Assembly (NCBI GenBank): GCA_016713175.1
Contig: JADJPQ010000029.1
Location: 175,116 to 239,115, forward strand
Reading direction: 5' to 3'
From: Planctomycetota bacterium
GTDB taxonomy: Bacteria > Planctomycetota > UBA1135 > UBA2386
DNA length: 64,000 bases
Shown here: positions 44,120 to 51,773 of the stretch, one piece after another
Numbering within the stretch: position 1 is the stretch's first letter
Layout of the letters: each line of letters starts with the position of its first letter
The notes under the pieces: generated by a model
Told to the model about the DNA's origin: nothing
What the model saw: only the letters and a program-made list of their open reading frames with translations
Databases searched by the model: none
Translations under genes and position numbers: made by a program

Positions 44120-45162
44120 GATCGCTCTCTTGCAGAAGGGCCGCGCGAACGCGGCGCAGGTTGGTTGGTGGGAGTCGGAGAAGATCCAGCCCGGGCCTCG
44201 GGCTTGCGCCCGCGCACCAGGAACATCGGCAGTTGGCGGCGCGGACCCTGTGGTCCCTGCACGCAGTAATGGTCCAGCGCCGGCTCGGCGTGCAGCGCGG
44301 TGAACCCGGCGCGGGCGAGCGCGGCCAGAACCTGGTCCTGGCGCAGCCCGAGGCGCAGGTCCCCCATCTGCTCGCGCATCCAGTCGTGCTCGTGCGGTTG
44401 CAGGTCGGAGATCACGACGATCCCGCCCGGGCGCAGCACGCGGAACGCCTCAGCGGCGGCGGCGGCGTGATCGGGCAGGTGGTGCCAGACGAGGTTGGCG
44501 AACGCGGCGCCGACCTCGCCGTCCTGCAGCGGCAAGGCATCGAGCTCGCCGCGACGGAACTCGACGCGCCCTTCGCCGATCGTTCGCTGCGCGGCGTGCA
44601 GCATCCGTTCGCTGTGGTCGATGGCGATCACCGGCACGCCATGCTGCGCGAGACGGCTGGTCAGGAAGCCGGTGCCGCACCCCAGGTCGGCGACCGGGCC
44701 GGCGCAGGGCCAGGCCTGCGCCAGGATCTCGGCGCGCAAGCTGCCGGCGGTGAACTCCTGGCCGACTTCGATCCAGCGGTCGGCGAGGCGATCGTGGGCT
44801 TCGCGACTGCGCGAGCGACGTTGCTCCTGCACGGCGGCCAGCGCGGGCTGGTCGCCATGGGCTTCGGTCGACGCCAGGTAGGGCTCCACCACCGCGGCGA
44901 ACAGTTCCGGTGACAACGGCGCGCCGGCGACCGGCTCGATCAGTGAGTGGAAGCTCCAGGTTCCTTCGCGCCGGTCGCGAACGAGACCGGCGCGCTTCAG
45001 CAGGCTCAAATGGTTGCTGACCCGGCTTTGCTGCAGCCCCGTGATCGAGCACAACTCTTGAACTGCCAGTTCGTTGCGAGCAAGCAAGCCACAGAGGCGC
45101 AGGCGGACCGGGTCCGACAGCAGCTTCAAGGCGGTCTGCAAGGTCGCAAGTGCGGGTGGCAT
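44116..45162 (-). CDS. ArsR-type regulator fused to a SAM-dependent methyltransferase domain (SahR-like)
   Basis: 348 residues from ATG 45162 (a TTG four codons earlier is possible). Residues ~1-80 are an ArsR winged helix (LLSDPVRLRLCGLLARNELAVQELCSITG, QSRVSNHLSLLKRAGLV). The rest is a class I methyltransferase fold with VADLGCGTGFLTSRL and VIAIDHSERML. Regulators with this make-up next to ahcY are reported to sense S-adenosylhomocysteine (SahR type); the methyltransferase fold is then the sensor. Here it directly precedes and overlaps ahcY, which supports feedback control. Real methylation activity cannot be excluded. Confidence 0.85.
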   Translation of the reverse strand: MPPALATLQTALKLLSDPVRLRLCGLLARNELAVQELCSITGLQQSRVSNHLSLLKRAGLVRDRREGTWSFHSLIEPVAGAPLSPELFAAVVEPYLASTEAHGDQPALAAVQEQRRSRSREAHDRLADRWIEVGQEFTAGSLRAEILAQAWPCAGPVADLGCGTGFLTSRLAQHGVPVIAIDHSERMLHAAQRTIGEGRVEFRRGELDALPLQDGEVGAAFANLVWHHLPDHAAAAAEAFRVLRPGGIVVISDLQPHEHDWMREQMGDLRLGLRQDQVLAALARAGFTALHAEPALDHYCVQGPQGPRRQLPMFLVRGRKPEARAGSSPTPTNQPAPRSRGPSARERS

Positions 45163-45172
45163 CGACCGGATC

Positions 45173-45200
45173 AATGTATCACAACATCATGATATTTCAA
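45173..45200 (-). promoter_or_regulatory. Promoter and palindromic operator of the regulator-ahcY operon
   Basis: On the minus strand TTGAAA (45200-45195) and TACATT (45178-45173) are 16 bases apart. TACATT ends only 10 bases before ATG 45162, so the transcript is likely leaderless or has a leader of a few bases. In the spacer lies the 8-base palindrome ATCATGAT (45186-45193), within a wider TATCA-8-TGATA inverted repeat (45177-45194). A repressor bound there would cover the promoter, as expected for ArsR-type autoregulation. Confidence 0.6.
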
Positions 45201-45228
45201 GTGGACGGTTGCGCTCGGCGACGAACCG

Positions 45229-45465
45229 ATGTATGACATGACCATGAAATCGTCAGACAAGAGGCGCCGTCGCACCAAACCCATCACCGTGCGGGTGGCC
45301 GTCGACGAGCTGCGTTTCCTGATGCGGCGAAGGAAGAGCCCGACCCAATCCGACCTGATCAACACACTGCTGGCGGAAGAGGTCGAACGCACTCGATCCC
45401 ACGCCGTGCTGATGGACTCGACCGGCACCGTCGTCGCCGCGGACTTCGATGATCGGCTTCTTTGA
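45229..45465 (+). CDS. Probable ribbon-helix-helix antitoxin
   Basis: 78 residues. A basic N-terminus (SSDKRRRRTKPITVRVAVDEL) contains the strand TVRV and a following helix-turn-helix-like segment (KSPTQSDLINTLLAEEVER), the layout of ribbon-helix-helix antitoxins. The C-terminal tail (VVAADFDDRLL) would fold on the toxin. Its last 17 bases overlap the PIN toxin gene, a standard antitoxin-first operon. It is divergent from the regulator-ahcY operon across 66 bases and may share control DNA with it. In-frame ATGs at codons 4 and 6 are alternative starts. Confidence 0.75.
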   Translation: MYDMTMKSSDKRRRRTKPITVRVAVDELRFLMRRRKSPTQSDLINTLLAEEVERTRSHAVLMDSTGTVVAADFDDRLL

Positions 45466-45850
45466 CACCAGCGTGCACATCGCCCTACTCCGTGGCGAAC
45501 TGACGTTGCCGGACATCCTGGCCCGGGCGACGATCGGACCGGTCCGCCTGTCACCCGTGGTCGCCTCGGAGCTGCTGCGCGGTGCCAGACCACACGCTCG
45601 GCCGCACGTCGACGAGCTGGTCGCCAGACTGACGCCGATCGAACCGCCGTCGTGGCGCCTGGCGTTCGTCGAAACGGGGCGGTTGTTGCCGAAGGTGTTC
45701 GATGAACACGAAGCGATCGGGTTGGCGCAACTGCAGAACGACGTGCTGATCGCGCTCACCGCACGCCATTGCGGTGCCGTGCTGGTGACCAGGGATCAGC
45801 ACTTCCTCAGGCTGCAGGCCGAACTGCAGTTCGCCCTGCGGGTCGTGTGA
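45449..45850 (+). CDS. PIN-domain toxin (VapC-like ribonuclease)
   Basis: 133 residues. PIN acidic residues appear as GFFDTSVHIAL (Asp near 6), SPVVASELLRG (Glu near 42), LQNDVLIALTAR (Asp near 98) and LVTRDQHFLRLQ (Asp near 115), the four-acid pattern that binds Mg2+ in VapC-type endoribonucleases. The target RNA is unknown. It overlaps the upstream antitoxin gene by 17 bases. All four acids are intact, so the toxin should be active, unlike the neighbouring convergent PIN gene. Confidence 0.85.
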   Translation: MIGFFDTSVHIALLRGELTLPDILARATIGPVRLSPVVASELLRGARPHARPHVDELVARLTPIEPPSWRLAFVETGRLLPKVFDEHEAIGLAQLQNDVLIALTARHCGAVLVTRDQHFLRLQAELQFALRVV

Positions 45851-45896
45851 TGCAATCATGACTCATCGGCGCCTCGGGGTCGTCCCCGGGCTCCGA

Positions 45897-46277
45897 TCAA
45901 GCAGACCGATGCGCGACGTAGTGGACCCCGGCCTTGTCGGCAAAGTCCGCGTCCTGGGTCCAGAACTCGGCCCCCGCCACGCGCGCGGTAGCGAGCACGA
46001 TGGCATCGGGCGGTCGGCAGGCGCTCGAGCACGCTGACGCGCGCTGCGGCCAGCGCCAGCCGGGAATCCAAGTCGACCAGTCGGCCCTGGTGCATCAGCG
46101 CGATCGCCTGCAGCGCCGCATGTTCATCGCGCTGTTGCAACACGCGCCGGAACACCTCGAACAGGCTCAGGGTCGGGACGAGCAGTGCCCGGTGTCCTCG
46201 ATCGCGGGCGCGAAGAACCGCGCGTTGGGCCCGTCCGCGAGGTACTCGAGCCAGCCGGACGAATCGACGACGTTCAT
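45897..46277 (-). pseudogene. PIN-domain toxin gene (VapC-like) broken by two frameshifts
   Basis: From ATG 46277, overlapping the antitoxin stop (ATGA), the first frame reads MNVVDSSGWLEYLADGPNAR...AIEDTG. Around 46193-46199 one G seems missing from a run, and the match continues in another frame as ALLVPTLSLFEVFRRVLQQ through LALAAARVSVLERLP. Near 46015 one extra C in CCC shifts it again to DAIVLATARVAGAEFWTQDADF and the stop at 45897-45899. The three parts together make a complete PIN protein of about 126 residues. Both errors are in short homopolymers and cancel each other, so real decay or sequencing error are both possible. Confidence 0.85.
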
Positions 46278-46480
46278 TCGCGGTCGGGCTCACGGTCCAC
46301 GGTCGTGTCGATGCCTTTCAGGAAGCCACGCATCTGCCTGAGCTTGCGCACCGGGATCAGCTCGATCCGGTCGGCGAACGCTATGGCTTGGACCTTCTGC
46401 CCCGCCTTCAACCCGAGCAGTGCCCGGATCTCCTTGGGGATCACGATCTGGAACTTGGGCGAAATGGTCAGCGTAGTCAT
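46274..46480 (-). CDS. AbrB/MazE-type (VapB-like) antitoxin
   Basis: 68 residues. MTTLTISPKFQIVIPKEIR ALLGLKAGQKVQ is the swapped-hairpin SpoVT-AbrB DNA-binding fold (TxSxKFQIVIPKxIR, LGLKxGxK). The C-terminal tail (LRQMRGFLKGIDTTVDREP) would bind the toxin. The gene is intact, but its partner PIN gene, overlapping by four bases, is frameshifted. It may persist as a free repressor of its own promoter. Confidence 0.88.
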   Translation of the reverse strand: MTTLTISPKFQIVIPKEIRALLGLKAGQKVQAIAFADRIELIPVRKLRQMRGFLKGIDTTVDREPDRE

Positions 46481-46486
46481 GCAGAA

Positions 46487-46527
46487 CGATCGATCGACAG
46501 TACGTCCTACATCCTATGGATCGATCG
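46487..46527 (-). promoter_or_regulatory. Paired GATCGATC sites upstream of the AbrB-type antitoxin
   Basis: GATCGATCG occurs at 46488-46496 and again at 46519-46527, with 31 bases between equivalent points. GATCGATC is self-complementary. The sites flank TAGGAT on the minus strand, a weak -10 candidate, just before the antitoxin ATG. Antitoxins of this fold bind paired palindromes in their own promoters, so these could be operators. Confidence 0.4.
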
Positions 46528-46580
46528 GACCGGCGCCAGACGGTCGGGGCCGCGAGGCCGCGAACGCGAGCACCGCTGCG

Positions 46581-47591
46581 CTACTTGACGTCCCAGATCT
46601 CGCCCTGATGCAGCAGTTCGTGCAGCGACCCCTGCTTCTTGGCCCTGGCCGCGGCGACCTGCGCCTGCACACCGGCCTCGAACGCCGGCTTCTCGCGGCG
46701 GCGGAACACGCCGATCGGCACCGGGAACTCGGCTTCGCTCATCGTCGCCAGCGCCATCGCCGGCGCCGGCGTCTCGGCGGTCTCGTCCCACACATAGGCC
46801 TTGCCGAGGTCCTGCCCGGTCACCAGGTACGGCTTGAAGTTGCCGTCGAAGGCGATGCCCTTGTCCTTCTGCGCACCGAACAGCAGCGGCTTGCCGTGCT
46901 CGATCGCGAGCGTCCGTTCGTCACGGACTTCCTTGTCGGTGAACGTCTTGTAGGCGCCGTCGTTGAAGATGTTGCAGTTCTGATAGATCTCCAACAGCGC
47001 CGTGCCCTGGTGCGCCGACGCGCGGCAGATCATCTCCTCGAGGTGCGGGCCGAACACGTCGACGCCGCGGGCGATGAACGTGCCGCCGGCGCCAAGCGAC
47101 AGCGCGATCGGCGAGAACGGATAGTCGACCGTCCCCATCGGCGAGCTCTTGGTGACCTTGCCCTGTTCGGAAGTCGGCGAGTACTGCCCTTTGGTCAGAC
47201 CATAGATCCGGTTGTTGAACATCAGGATCTTCAGCCCGACGTTGCGGCGCATCGCGTGGATGAAGTGGTTGCCGCCGATCGACATCGCGTCGCCGTCGCC
47301 GGTCACCACCCAGACGTCGAGCGCCGGATTGGCGACCTTGACGCCGGTCGCGATCGCCGGCGCGCGGCCGTGGATCGTGTGGAACCCGAAGGTTTCCATG
47401 TAGTACGGGAACCGCGAACTGCAGCCGATGCCGGAGACGATCACCGTCTCGTGCAGCTGCTTCTGCAGCTTGGCGAAGGCGCCGGTCACCGCATTGAGGA
47501 TCGAGTAGTCGCCGCAGCCAGGACACCAACGGACATCCTGGTCCGACTTGTAGTCCTTCTTCTGCAACACGGGGCGTTCGGTCGTGCTCAT
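46581..47591 (-). CDS. korB: 2-oxoglutarate (2-oxoacid):ferredoxin oxidoreductase, beta subunit
   Basis: 336 residues from ATG 47591, four bases inside the korA stop. Thiamine-diphosphate binding is shown by DVRWCPGCGDYSILNA, SGIGCSSRFPYY, HTIHGRAPAIATG, and VTGDGDAMSIGGNHFIHAMRRN...LMFNNRIYGLTKGQYSPTS. With KorA it oxidises a 2-oxoacid with CoA to acyl-CoA, CO2 and reduced ferredoxin. Separate ferredoxin-like delta subunits are absent, as in the two-subunit type. The sequence fits the 2-oxoglutarate class best, but pyruvate or another oxoacid cannot be excluded. Confidence 0.92.
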   Translation of the reverse strand: MSTTERPVLQKKDYKSDQDVRWCPGCGDYSILNAVTGAFAKLQKQLHETVIVSGIGCSSRFPYYMETFGFHTIHGRAPAIATGVKVANPALDVWVVTGDGDAMSIGGNHFIHAMRRNVGLKILMFNNRIYGLTKGQYSPTSEQGKVTKSSPMGTVDYPFSPIALSLGAGGTFIARGVDVFGPHLEEMICRASAHQGTALLEIYQNCNIFNDGAYKTFTDKEVRDERTLAIEHGKPLLFGAQKDKGIAFDGNFKPYLVTGQDLGKAYVWDETAETPAPAMALATMSEAEFPVPIGVFRRREKPAFEAGVQAQVAAARAKKQGSLHELLHQGEIWDVK

Positions 47592-49474
47592 CGTGCACCT
47601 CCCTGCGGACTGGCGAGCGCTTTGGTCAGGTAATCGAGGATCTCCTGGCTCTTGAACGGCTGGCCGTCGACCTTGCTGTAGCTCTCGACGTCGACCAGGT
47701 ACTTGCTGCGCAGCAGCATGCACAGCTGGCCCTTGTTCATCTCGGGCAGGATGACGCGCTTGAAGTTCTGCATCAGGGCTCCGAGGTTCTTCGGCAGCGG
47801 GTTCAGCCAGCGCAGGAAGCTGGCGCTGATCTTGTGGCCCTGCTTCTGCAGTTGCAGCACGGCGCTGGTGATGGCGCCGCGCGTGCTGCCCCAACCGAGC
47901 ACCAGCACGTCGCCGTGATCGGGTCCCAGCGTGGTCGCCGGCGCCACCGCATCGGCGATGTTGGCGATCTTCTGCGCGCGCGTGTCGATCATGTGCTGAT
48001 GGTTCTGCGCGTCGTAGCTGATGTTGCCGGTCAGGTCCGCCTTCTCGAGGCCGCCGATCCGATGCGTCAGCCCCGGCGTGCCGGGCTTGGCCCACACCCG
48101 CGCCAGCGTCTGCGGGTTGCGCTGATAGGGCATGAACTTCTCGCCCGGCTTGCCGGGCGGCGCGAACTGCACCGGAATCGCCGGCAGCCTGGCGATGTCG
48201 GGCAGCCGCCACGGCTCGCTGCCGTTGGCGATGTACCCATCGCTCAGCACGATCACCGGCGTCATGAACTGCAGGGCGATGCGGACGGCTTCGAAGCCGA
48301 CCTCGAACGCGTCGGCCGGCGTGTTGGCCGCCAGCACCGCGACCGGACTCTCGCCATTGCGGCCGAACATCGCCTGCAGCAGGTCGGCCTGCTGCGTCTT
48401 GGTCGGCATGCCGGTGCTCGGACCGGCGCGTTGCACGTTGACGATCACCAGCGGCAGTTCGGCCATCACCGCCAGACCGATCGCTTCGCTCTTCAACGCC
48501 AGACCCGGTCCGGAAGTCGTCGTCAGACCGAGTGAACCGCTGTATGCGGCGCCGATCGCCGCGGCCACGGCCGCGATCTCGTCTTCGGCCTGGAACGTGA
48601 CCACGCCGAGGTTCTTGTAGGCCGCGAGCTGATGCAGGATGTCGCTGGCCGGCGTGATCGGGTAGCTGCCGAGAAACAGCTGCAGCCCGGCCTGTTGCGC
48701 GCCCGCGACGAGCCCCAGGCCCAGGGCCTGGTTGCCCATGATGTTGCGGTAGGTGCCGGGCGGCAGCTGCGCCGGAGGCACCCGGTAGGCCGTCTGGAAG
48801 ATCTCGGTGGTCTCGGCGTAGGCATACCCGGCGCGCATCGCCACCAGGTTGGCGTCGACGATCTCCGGCTTCTTGGCGAACTTCTGCCCGATCGCCTTGA
48901 TCGTCGGTTCCATGTCGCGATGGAACATCCAGTAGAGGATGCCCAGCGCGTACATGTTCTTGCAGCGGTCTTTGCCGCGGCTGTCCAGCGGCGAGTTGGC
49001 CAGCGCCTCGCGTGTGCGCGCTTCGAGATCGACCTCGATCACCCGCCAACCGGCCAGCGAGCCATCGGTCCGGGGATCCTTCTCGTACTTGGCCTTCTTC
49101 AGGTCCAGGGCCGAGAACGACGCCGTGTTGAGGATCAGGACACCGTCCTTCTTCAGCTCCTTCAGGTGCACCTTCAACGCTGCCGGATTCATCACCACCA
49201 GCACGTCGGGCGCATCGCCCGGGGTGTGGATGTCGAAGCTCGAGAAGCGCAGCTGGAACGCCGACACACCCGGCAGCGTGCCGGCCGGGGCACGGATCTC
49301 GGCCGGGAAGTCCGGGAACGTGGCGATGTCGTTCCCCATCAACGCTGTGGTCCGGGTGAACTGGTCGCCGGTGAGCTGCATGCCGTCGCCGGAGTCGCCG
49401 GCAAACCGGATCACGACCTGATCGAGATCCTGGATCGGCTTCTCGAAGGTGGTCGTCGTCGTGGCCTGGTCCAT
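47588..49474 (-). CDS. korA: 2-oxoglutarate (2-oxoacid):ferredoxin oxidoreductase, fused gamma-alpha subunit
   Basis: 628 residues. The N-terminal gamma part (VIRFAGDSGDGMQLTGDQF, PAEIRAPAGTLPGVSAFQLRFSS, ~20-190) is fused to the alpha part (GNQALGLGLVAGAQQAGLQLFLGSYPITPASDILH, TTTSGPGLALKSEAIGLAV, NVQRAGPSTGMPTKTQQADLLQA), as in two-subunit KorAB. A TATAGT (minus strand, 49507-49502) about 28 bases before the ATG is a possible -10. It forms an operon with korB with a four-base overlap. Presence of this enzyme suggests a ferredoxin-based version of the TCA cycle step. Confidence 0.93.
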   Translation of the reverse strand: MDQATTTTTFEKPIQDLDQVVIRFAGDSGDGMQLTGDQFTRTTALMGNDIATFPDFPAEIRAPAGTLPGVSAFQLRFSSFDIHTPGDAPDVLVVMNPAALKVHLKELKKDGVLILNTASFSALDLKKAKYEKDPRTDGSLAGWRVIEVDLEARTREALANSPLDSRGKDRCKNMYALGILYWMFHRDMEPTIKAIGQKFAKKPEIVDANLVAMRAGYAYAETTEIFQTAYRVPPAQLPPGTYRNIMGNQALGLGLVAGAQQAGLQLFLGSYPITPASDILHQLAAYKNLGVVTFQAEDEIAAVAAAIGAAYSGSLGLTTTSGPGLALKSEAIGLAVMAELPLVIVNVQRAGPSTGMPTKTQQADLLQAMFGRNGESPVAVLAANTPADAFEVGFEAVRIALQFMTPVIVLSDGYIANGSEPWRLPDIARLPAIPVQFAPPGKPGEKFMPYQRNPQTLARVWAKPGTPGLTHRIGGLEKADLTGNISYDAQNHQHMIDTRAQKIANIADAVAPATTLGPDHGDVLVLGWGSTRGAITSAVLQLQKQGHKISASFLRWLNPLPKNLGALMQNFKRVILPEMNKGQLCMLLRSKYLVDVESYSKVDGQPFKSQEILDYLTKALASPQGGAR

Positions 49475-49588
49475 GAAGTTGGCTGAGTAAAAGGAGGAAA
49501 GACTATAGCAACCGATGACCCTTCCTCCGCTGCGGTTTTGGCCGGCGGCCTGTCAAGTCGGCAGGACCTGCCGGTCGACGAGAACAGC

Positions 49589-50341
49589 ATGGCGAAGGGT
49601 TGTGGAATGGGGTGTGGAGTACTGTTCGCCGGTATCCTGGCCACGACCACGCTGACTGCCCAGCAACCCCCTCCCGCACCGGGCGGCGCATCGACGACCC
49701 CAGTGCACCCAAAGCACGGCCAGCAGTCCCCGCCGACGCACGCGCCGCACCCGGACCTGCCGCCAGCCGATGCGCTGGCGTGGTCGCGACTGGCCAACGA
49801 CAAAGCCGTGCAGGCGCAGGCCGCCGGCAGGACCGCGGCGGCCGCTCCGCGTCCCGGCGGTGCCGGCCGCTACGTCGTGGCCGTGTTGGCCTGCGCTGAA
49901 CTCGCGGCCGACCTGCCAGCGCGAATGGGACTCGCACCAGCCGACATCCTGTTGTTGTCGGCACCAGGCGCGTTCGTCAGCGCCGAGGCGATCGCCGAAC
50001 TCGAACGCGCACAACGCGAGGACCGGTTGTCGCTATGCGTCGTCCTGACGCATGACGGCTGCCGGAATCTGGCGGCTGGCAAGGCGACGACGCCGGCCCA
50101 GCAGGCGGTGGAACGGCGCGGCCAGCCCGCGCGCGAGCTCGCGGCGCGACGCAACCTGTCCGTCGACAAGGCCCAGGCCTTGCTGCAGCAGCAGGCGATC
50201 CTTTCGGCCTCCACGCAACTGTCCAGTGCGGTCACCGCCGACACGTTCCGGATCGTGCCCGCCCGACTCGACGCGCGCTCCGGCGCGATCACCTGGCACA
50301 CGACTCGCGCCGAAGAACTGCCGATCCCGGTCGTTCGCTAG
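49589..50341 (+). CDS. Secreted beta-carbonic-anhydrase-like protein lacking the catalytic dyad
   Basis: 250 residues from ATG 49589, chosen because VLFAGILATTTLTAQQ then forms a signal peptide ending in TAQ. A proline-rich linker follows. Residues ~75-230 resemble beta carbonic anhydrase: VVAVLACAEL takes the place of the family's xCxDxR, GAFVSAEAIAELERAQRED the central helix, and LCVVLTHDGC the HxxC. The three zinc ligands (Cys, His, Cys) are thus kept, but the catalytic Asp-Arg pair appears as Glu and Ala. Activity is doubtful. An AAAGGAGGAAAG stretch lies at 49487-49498, too far for a ribosome site. Confidence 0.6.
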   Translation: MAKGCGMGCGVLFAGILATTTLTAQQPPPAPGGASTTPVHPKHGQQSPPTHAPHPDLPPADALAWSRLANDKAVQAQAAGRTAAAAPRPGGAGRYVVAVLACAELAADLPARMGLAPADILLLSAPGAFVSAEAIAELERAQREDRLSLCVVLTHDGCRNLAAGKATTPAQQAVERRGQPARELAARRNLSVDKAQALLQQQAILSASTQLSSAVTADTFRIVPARLDARSGAITWHTTRAEELPIPVVR

Positions 50342-50368
50342 CCGCCAGCCGGCGCCAGAACAACCGCA

Positions 50369-50398
50369 CCCGCTGCCGGATTCTCGGGCCGTTTTTTT
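50369..50398 (+). terminator. Possible terminator with a T7 run
   Basis: Seven T in a row (50392-50398) stand out in this GC-rich DNA, 51 bases past the preceding stop. The stem before them is weak: CCCG (50369-50372) and CGGG (50385-50388) around 12 bases. The T run is the main support. Confidence 0.35.
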
Positions 50399-50433
50399 GG
50401 CTTTGCCGTTCCCTTGGGGCGGGAAACCGCTCC

Positions 50434-50727
50434 ATGACATCCATCCATGACAGCTCCTTTCTGGACACCTTCGGCAATCCAGAACACGCAGTCCCGTTGC
50501 TGCGCGCCATCCTGCCGACAGCCCTCGTCGAGGCCATCGACTGGACCACGTTACGCCCGCTTTCCGGGCACCACATCGACCAGAACCAGCACACGACCAG
50601 GAAAGACATGCTCTTTGAATGCCTGATCCACGGCCACCGCTGGGCCGAACGCCTGCTCGACGCCGAGAACCTGCGCGCGGTCTTGGCGGCGCCTCAACCG
50701 CGCCGCCGCGCCAAGGCCGCGCGGTAG
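50434..50727 (+). pseudogene. Remnant of an Rpn-family (YhgA-like) recombination-promoting nuclease gene
   Basis: 97 residues. IHDSSFLDTFGNPEHAVPLL RAILP...AIDWTTLRPL...DMLFECLIHG matches only the N-terminal ~65 residues of Rpn/transposase_31 proteins (HDxxF, PExAxxLLRxxLP, DW, DxLFE). The PD-(D/E)xK core that should follow is missing; the frame instead runs into the end of the convergent glycosyltransferase gene, overlapping it by 34 bases. Full members are about 300 residues. It is probably a truncated relic and not an active nuclease. Confidence 0.65.
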
Positions 50728-51773
50728 ACGGCGGCAAAGCGCTCGAGACAACCCGCCAGTTCATGCTGACGTTCGCAGTGCGCGCGGTTGGCCGCCGCCT
50801 CGCGCGTCCGCCGCGCCGGATCGCGCAGCAGGTCGTCGAGGGCCCGCGCCAGACCCACCCGATCGCCGGCGGCCACGACGCCACCGCGACAACCGTCCGG
50901 CAGCACTCGCGCGACATCGCCGACATCGGTGGCCACCACCGGCAGGCCACTGGCCATCGCCTCGAGCAGCACGAGCGGCATCTGCTCGGTCGCCGAGGAC
51001 AACGCGAACAGGTCCATCCGGTGGTACCACGGTGCCGGGTCCGGCTGCGGACCCGCAAACTCCACGCGGTCCGCGATGCCAGCCCGCGTCGCCTGCGCCA
51101 TCAGCGCCGACCGCAACGGTCCATCGCCGACCACCAGGAGCCGCGCCGGGCAGGTCACCGCGGCAAACGCATCGAGCAGCAGCGCGTGGTTCTTCTCGGC
51201 GCGCAAACCGCCGACCGTGCCGATCACCGGCACCGGGTTCGCCGCCGGCTGCGGGCGAAACCGCCGCAGATCGACGCCGTTCGGCAGGCAGTGGACGTTT
51301 GCTTCGCGGAGGCCCCATTCGCGCACGGCAATACGCAGCAGGTTCGCCGACGGCACCAGGACCGGCACATCGCGCAGCAACCACCGCCGCAGCCAATTGC
51401 GTCGGCGCAGCCGCTGCTCGGCTTCCTCCGGGCCAAAACCGTCCTCGTGATGCACCAACGGCACGCCGGCGCGGCGCGCGGCGGCCACGGTCTCGATCGC
51501 GCCCCAGTTGTAGGTCAGCACCAGATCCGGCCTGGTGTCTCGCAGCAACCTGGTCTGCGCGCGCACGCTGGCCAGGAACCCGCGACGCGGCGGCGCCGGC
51601 AGCAGTTCGCACCGGACGGTCGCCGGCAGCAGCGCCGCCGCGGCGGTGTTGCCATCCATCGCGACGACGCGATGCGCGAACCGCTCGCCGCAGTGCGCCA
51701 TGATCTGCGTTGCCCGGACCTGCGGGCCACCGGCGCCGAAGGTCGCGAACACATGCAGGATCGACGCCGTCAT
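50694..51773 (-). CDS. Family 4 glycosyltransferase
   Basis: 359 residues from ATG 51773, overlapping the stop of the upstream fusion gene by four bases. GT-B features: HVFATFGAGGPQVRATQI at the N-terminus, VHHEDGFGPEEAEQR, PNGVDLRRFRP, IGTVGGLRAEKNHALLLDAF, VVGDGPLRSAL, VEFAGPQPDPAPWYHRMDLFAL, and the donor site SSATEQMPLVLLEAMASGLPVVATDVGDV. It is coupled to an oxidoreductase-epimerase fusion, so both may belong to a pathway for an unusual surface sugar. Confidence 0.92.
   Translation of the reverse strand: MTASILHVFATFGAGGPQVRATQIMAHCGERFAHRVVAMDGNTAAAALLPATVRCELLPAPPRRGFLASVRAQTRLLRDTRPDLVLTYNWGAIETVAAARRAGVPLVHHEDGFGPEEAEQRLRRRNWLRRWLLRDVPVLVPSANLLRIAVREWGLREANVHCLPNGVDLRRFRPQPAANPVPVIGTVGGLRAEKNHALLLDAFAAVTCPARLLVVGDGPLRSALMAQATRAGIADRVEFAGPQPDPAPWYHRMDLFALSSATEQMPLVLLEAMASGLPVVATDVGDVARVLPDGCRGGVVAAGDRVGLARALDDLLRDPARRTREAAANRAHCERQHELAGCLERFAAVYRAALARRRG

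Noticed and set aside
42623..45162. SAH or SAM riboswitch before ahcY
   Set aside because: ahcY overlaps the regulator gene, and the regulator's promoter is only 10 bases from its start. There is no room for a riboswitch leader.
49487..49514. AAAGGAGGAAAG as ribosome binding site for a plus-strand gene
   Set aside because: The next ATG at 49514 opens a frame without a recognisable product. The supported start is 49589, far from the site.
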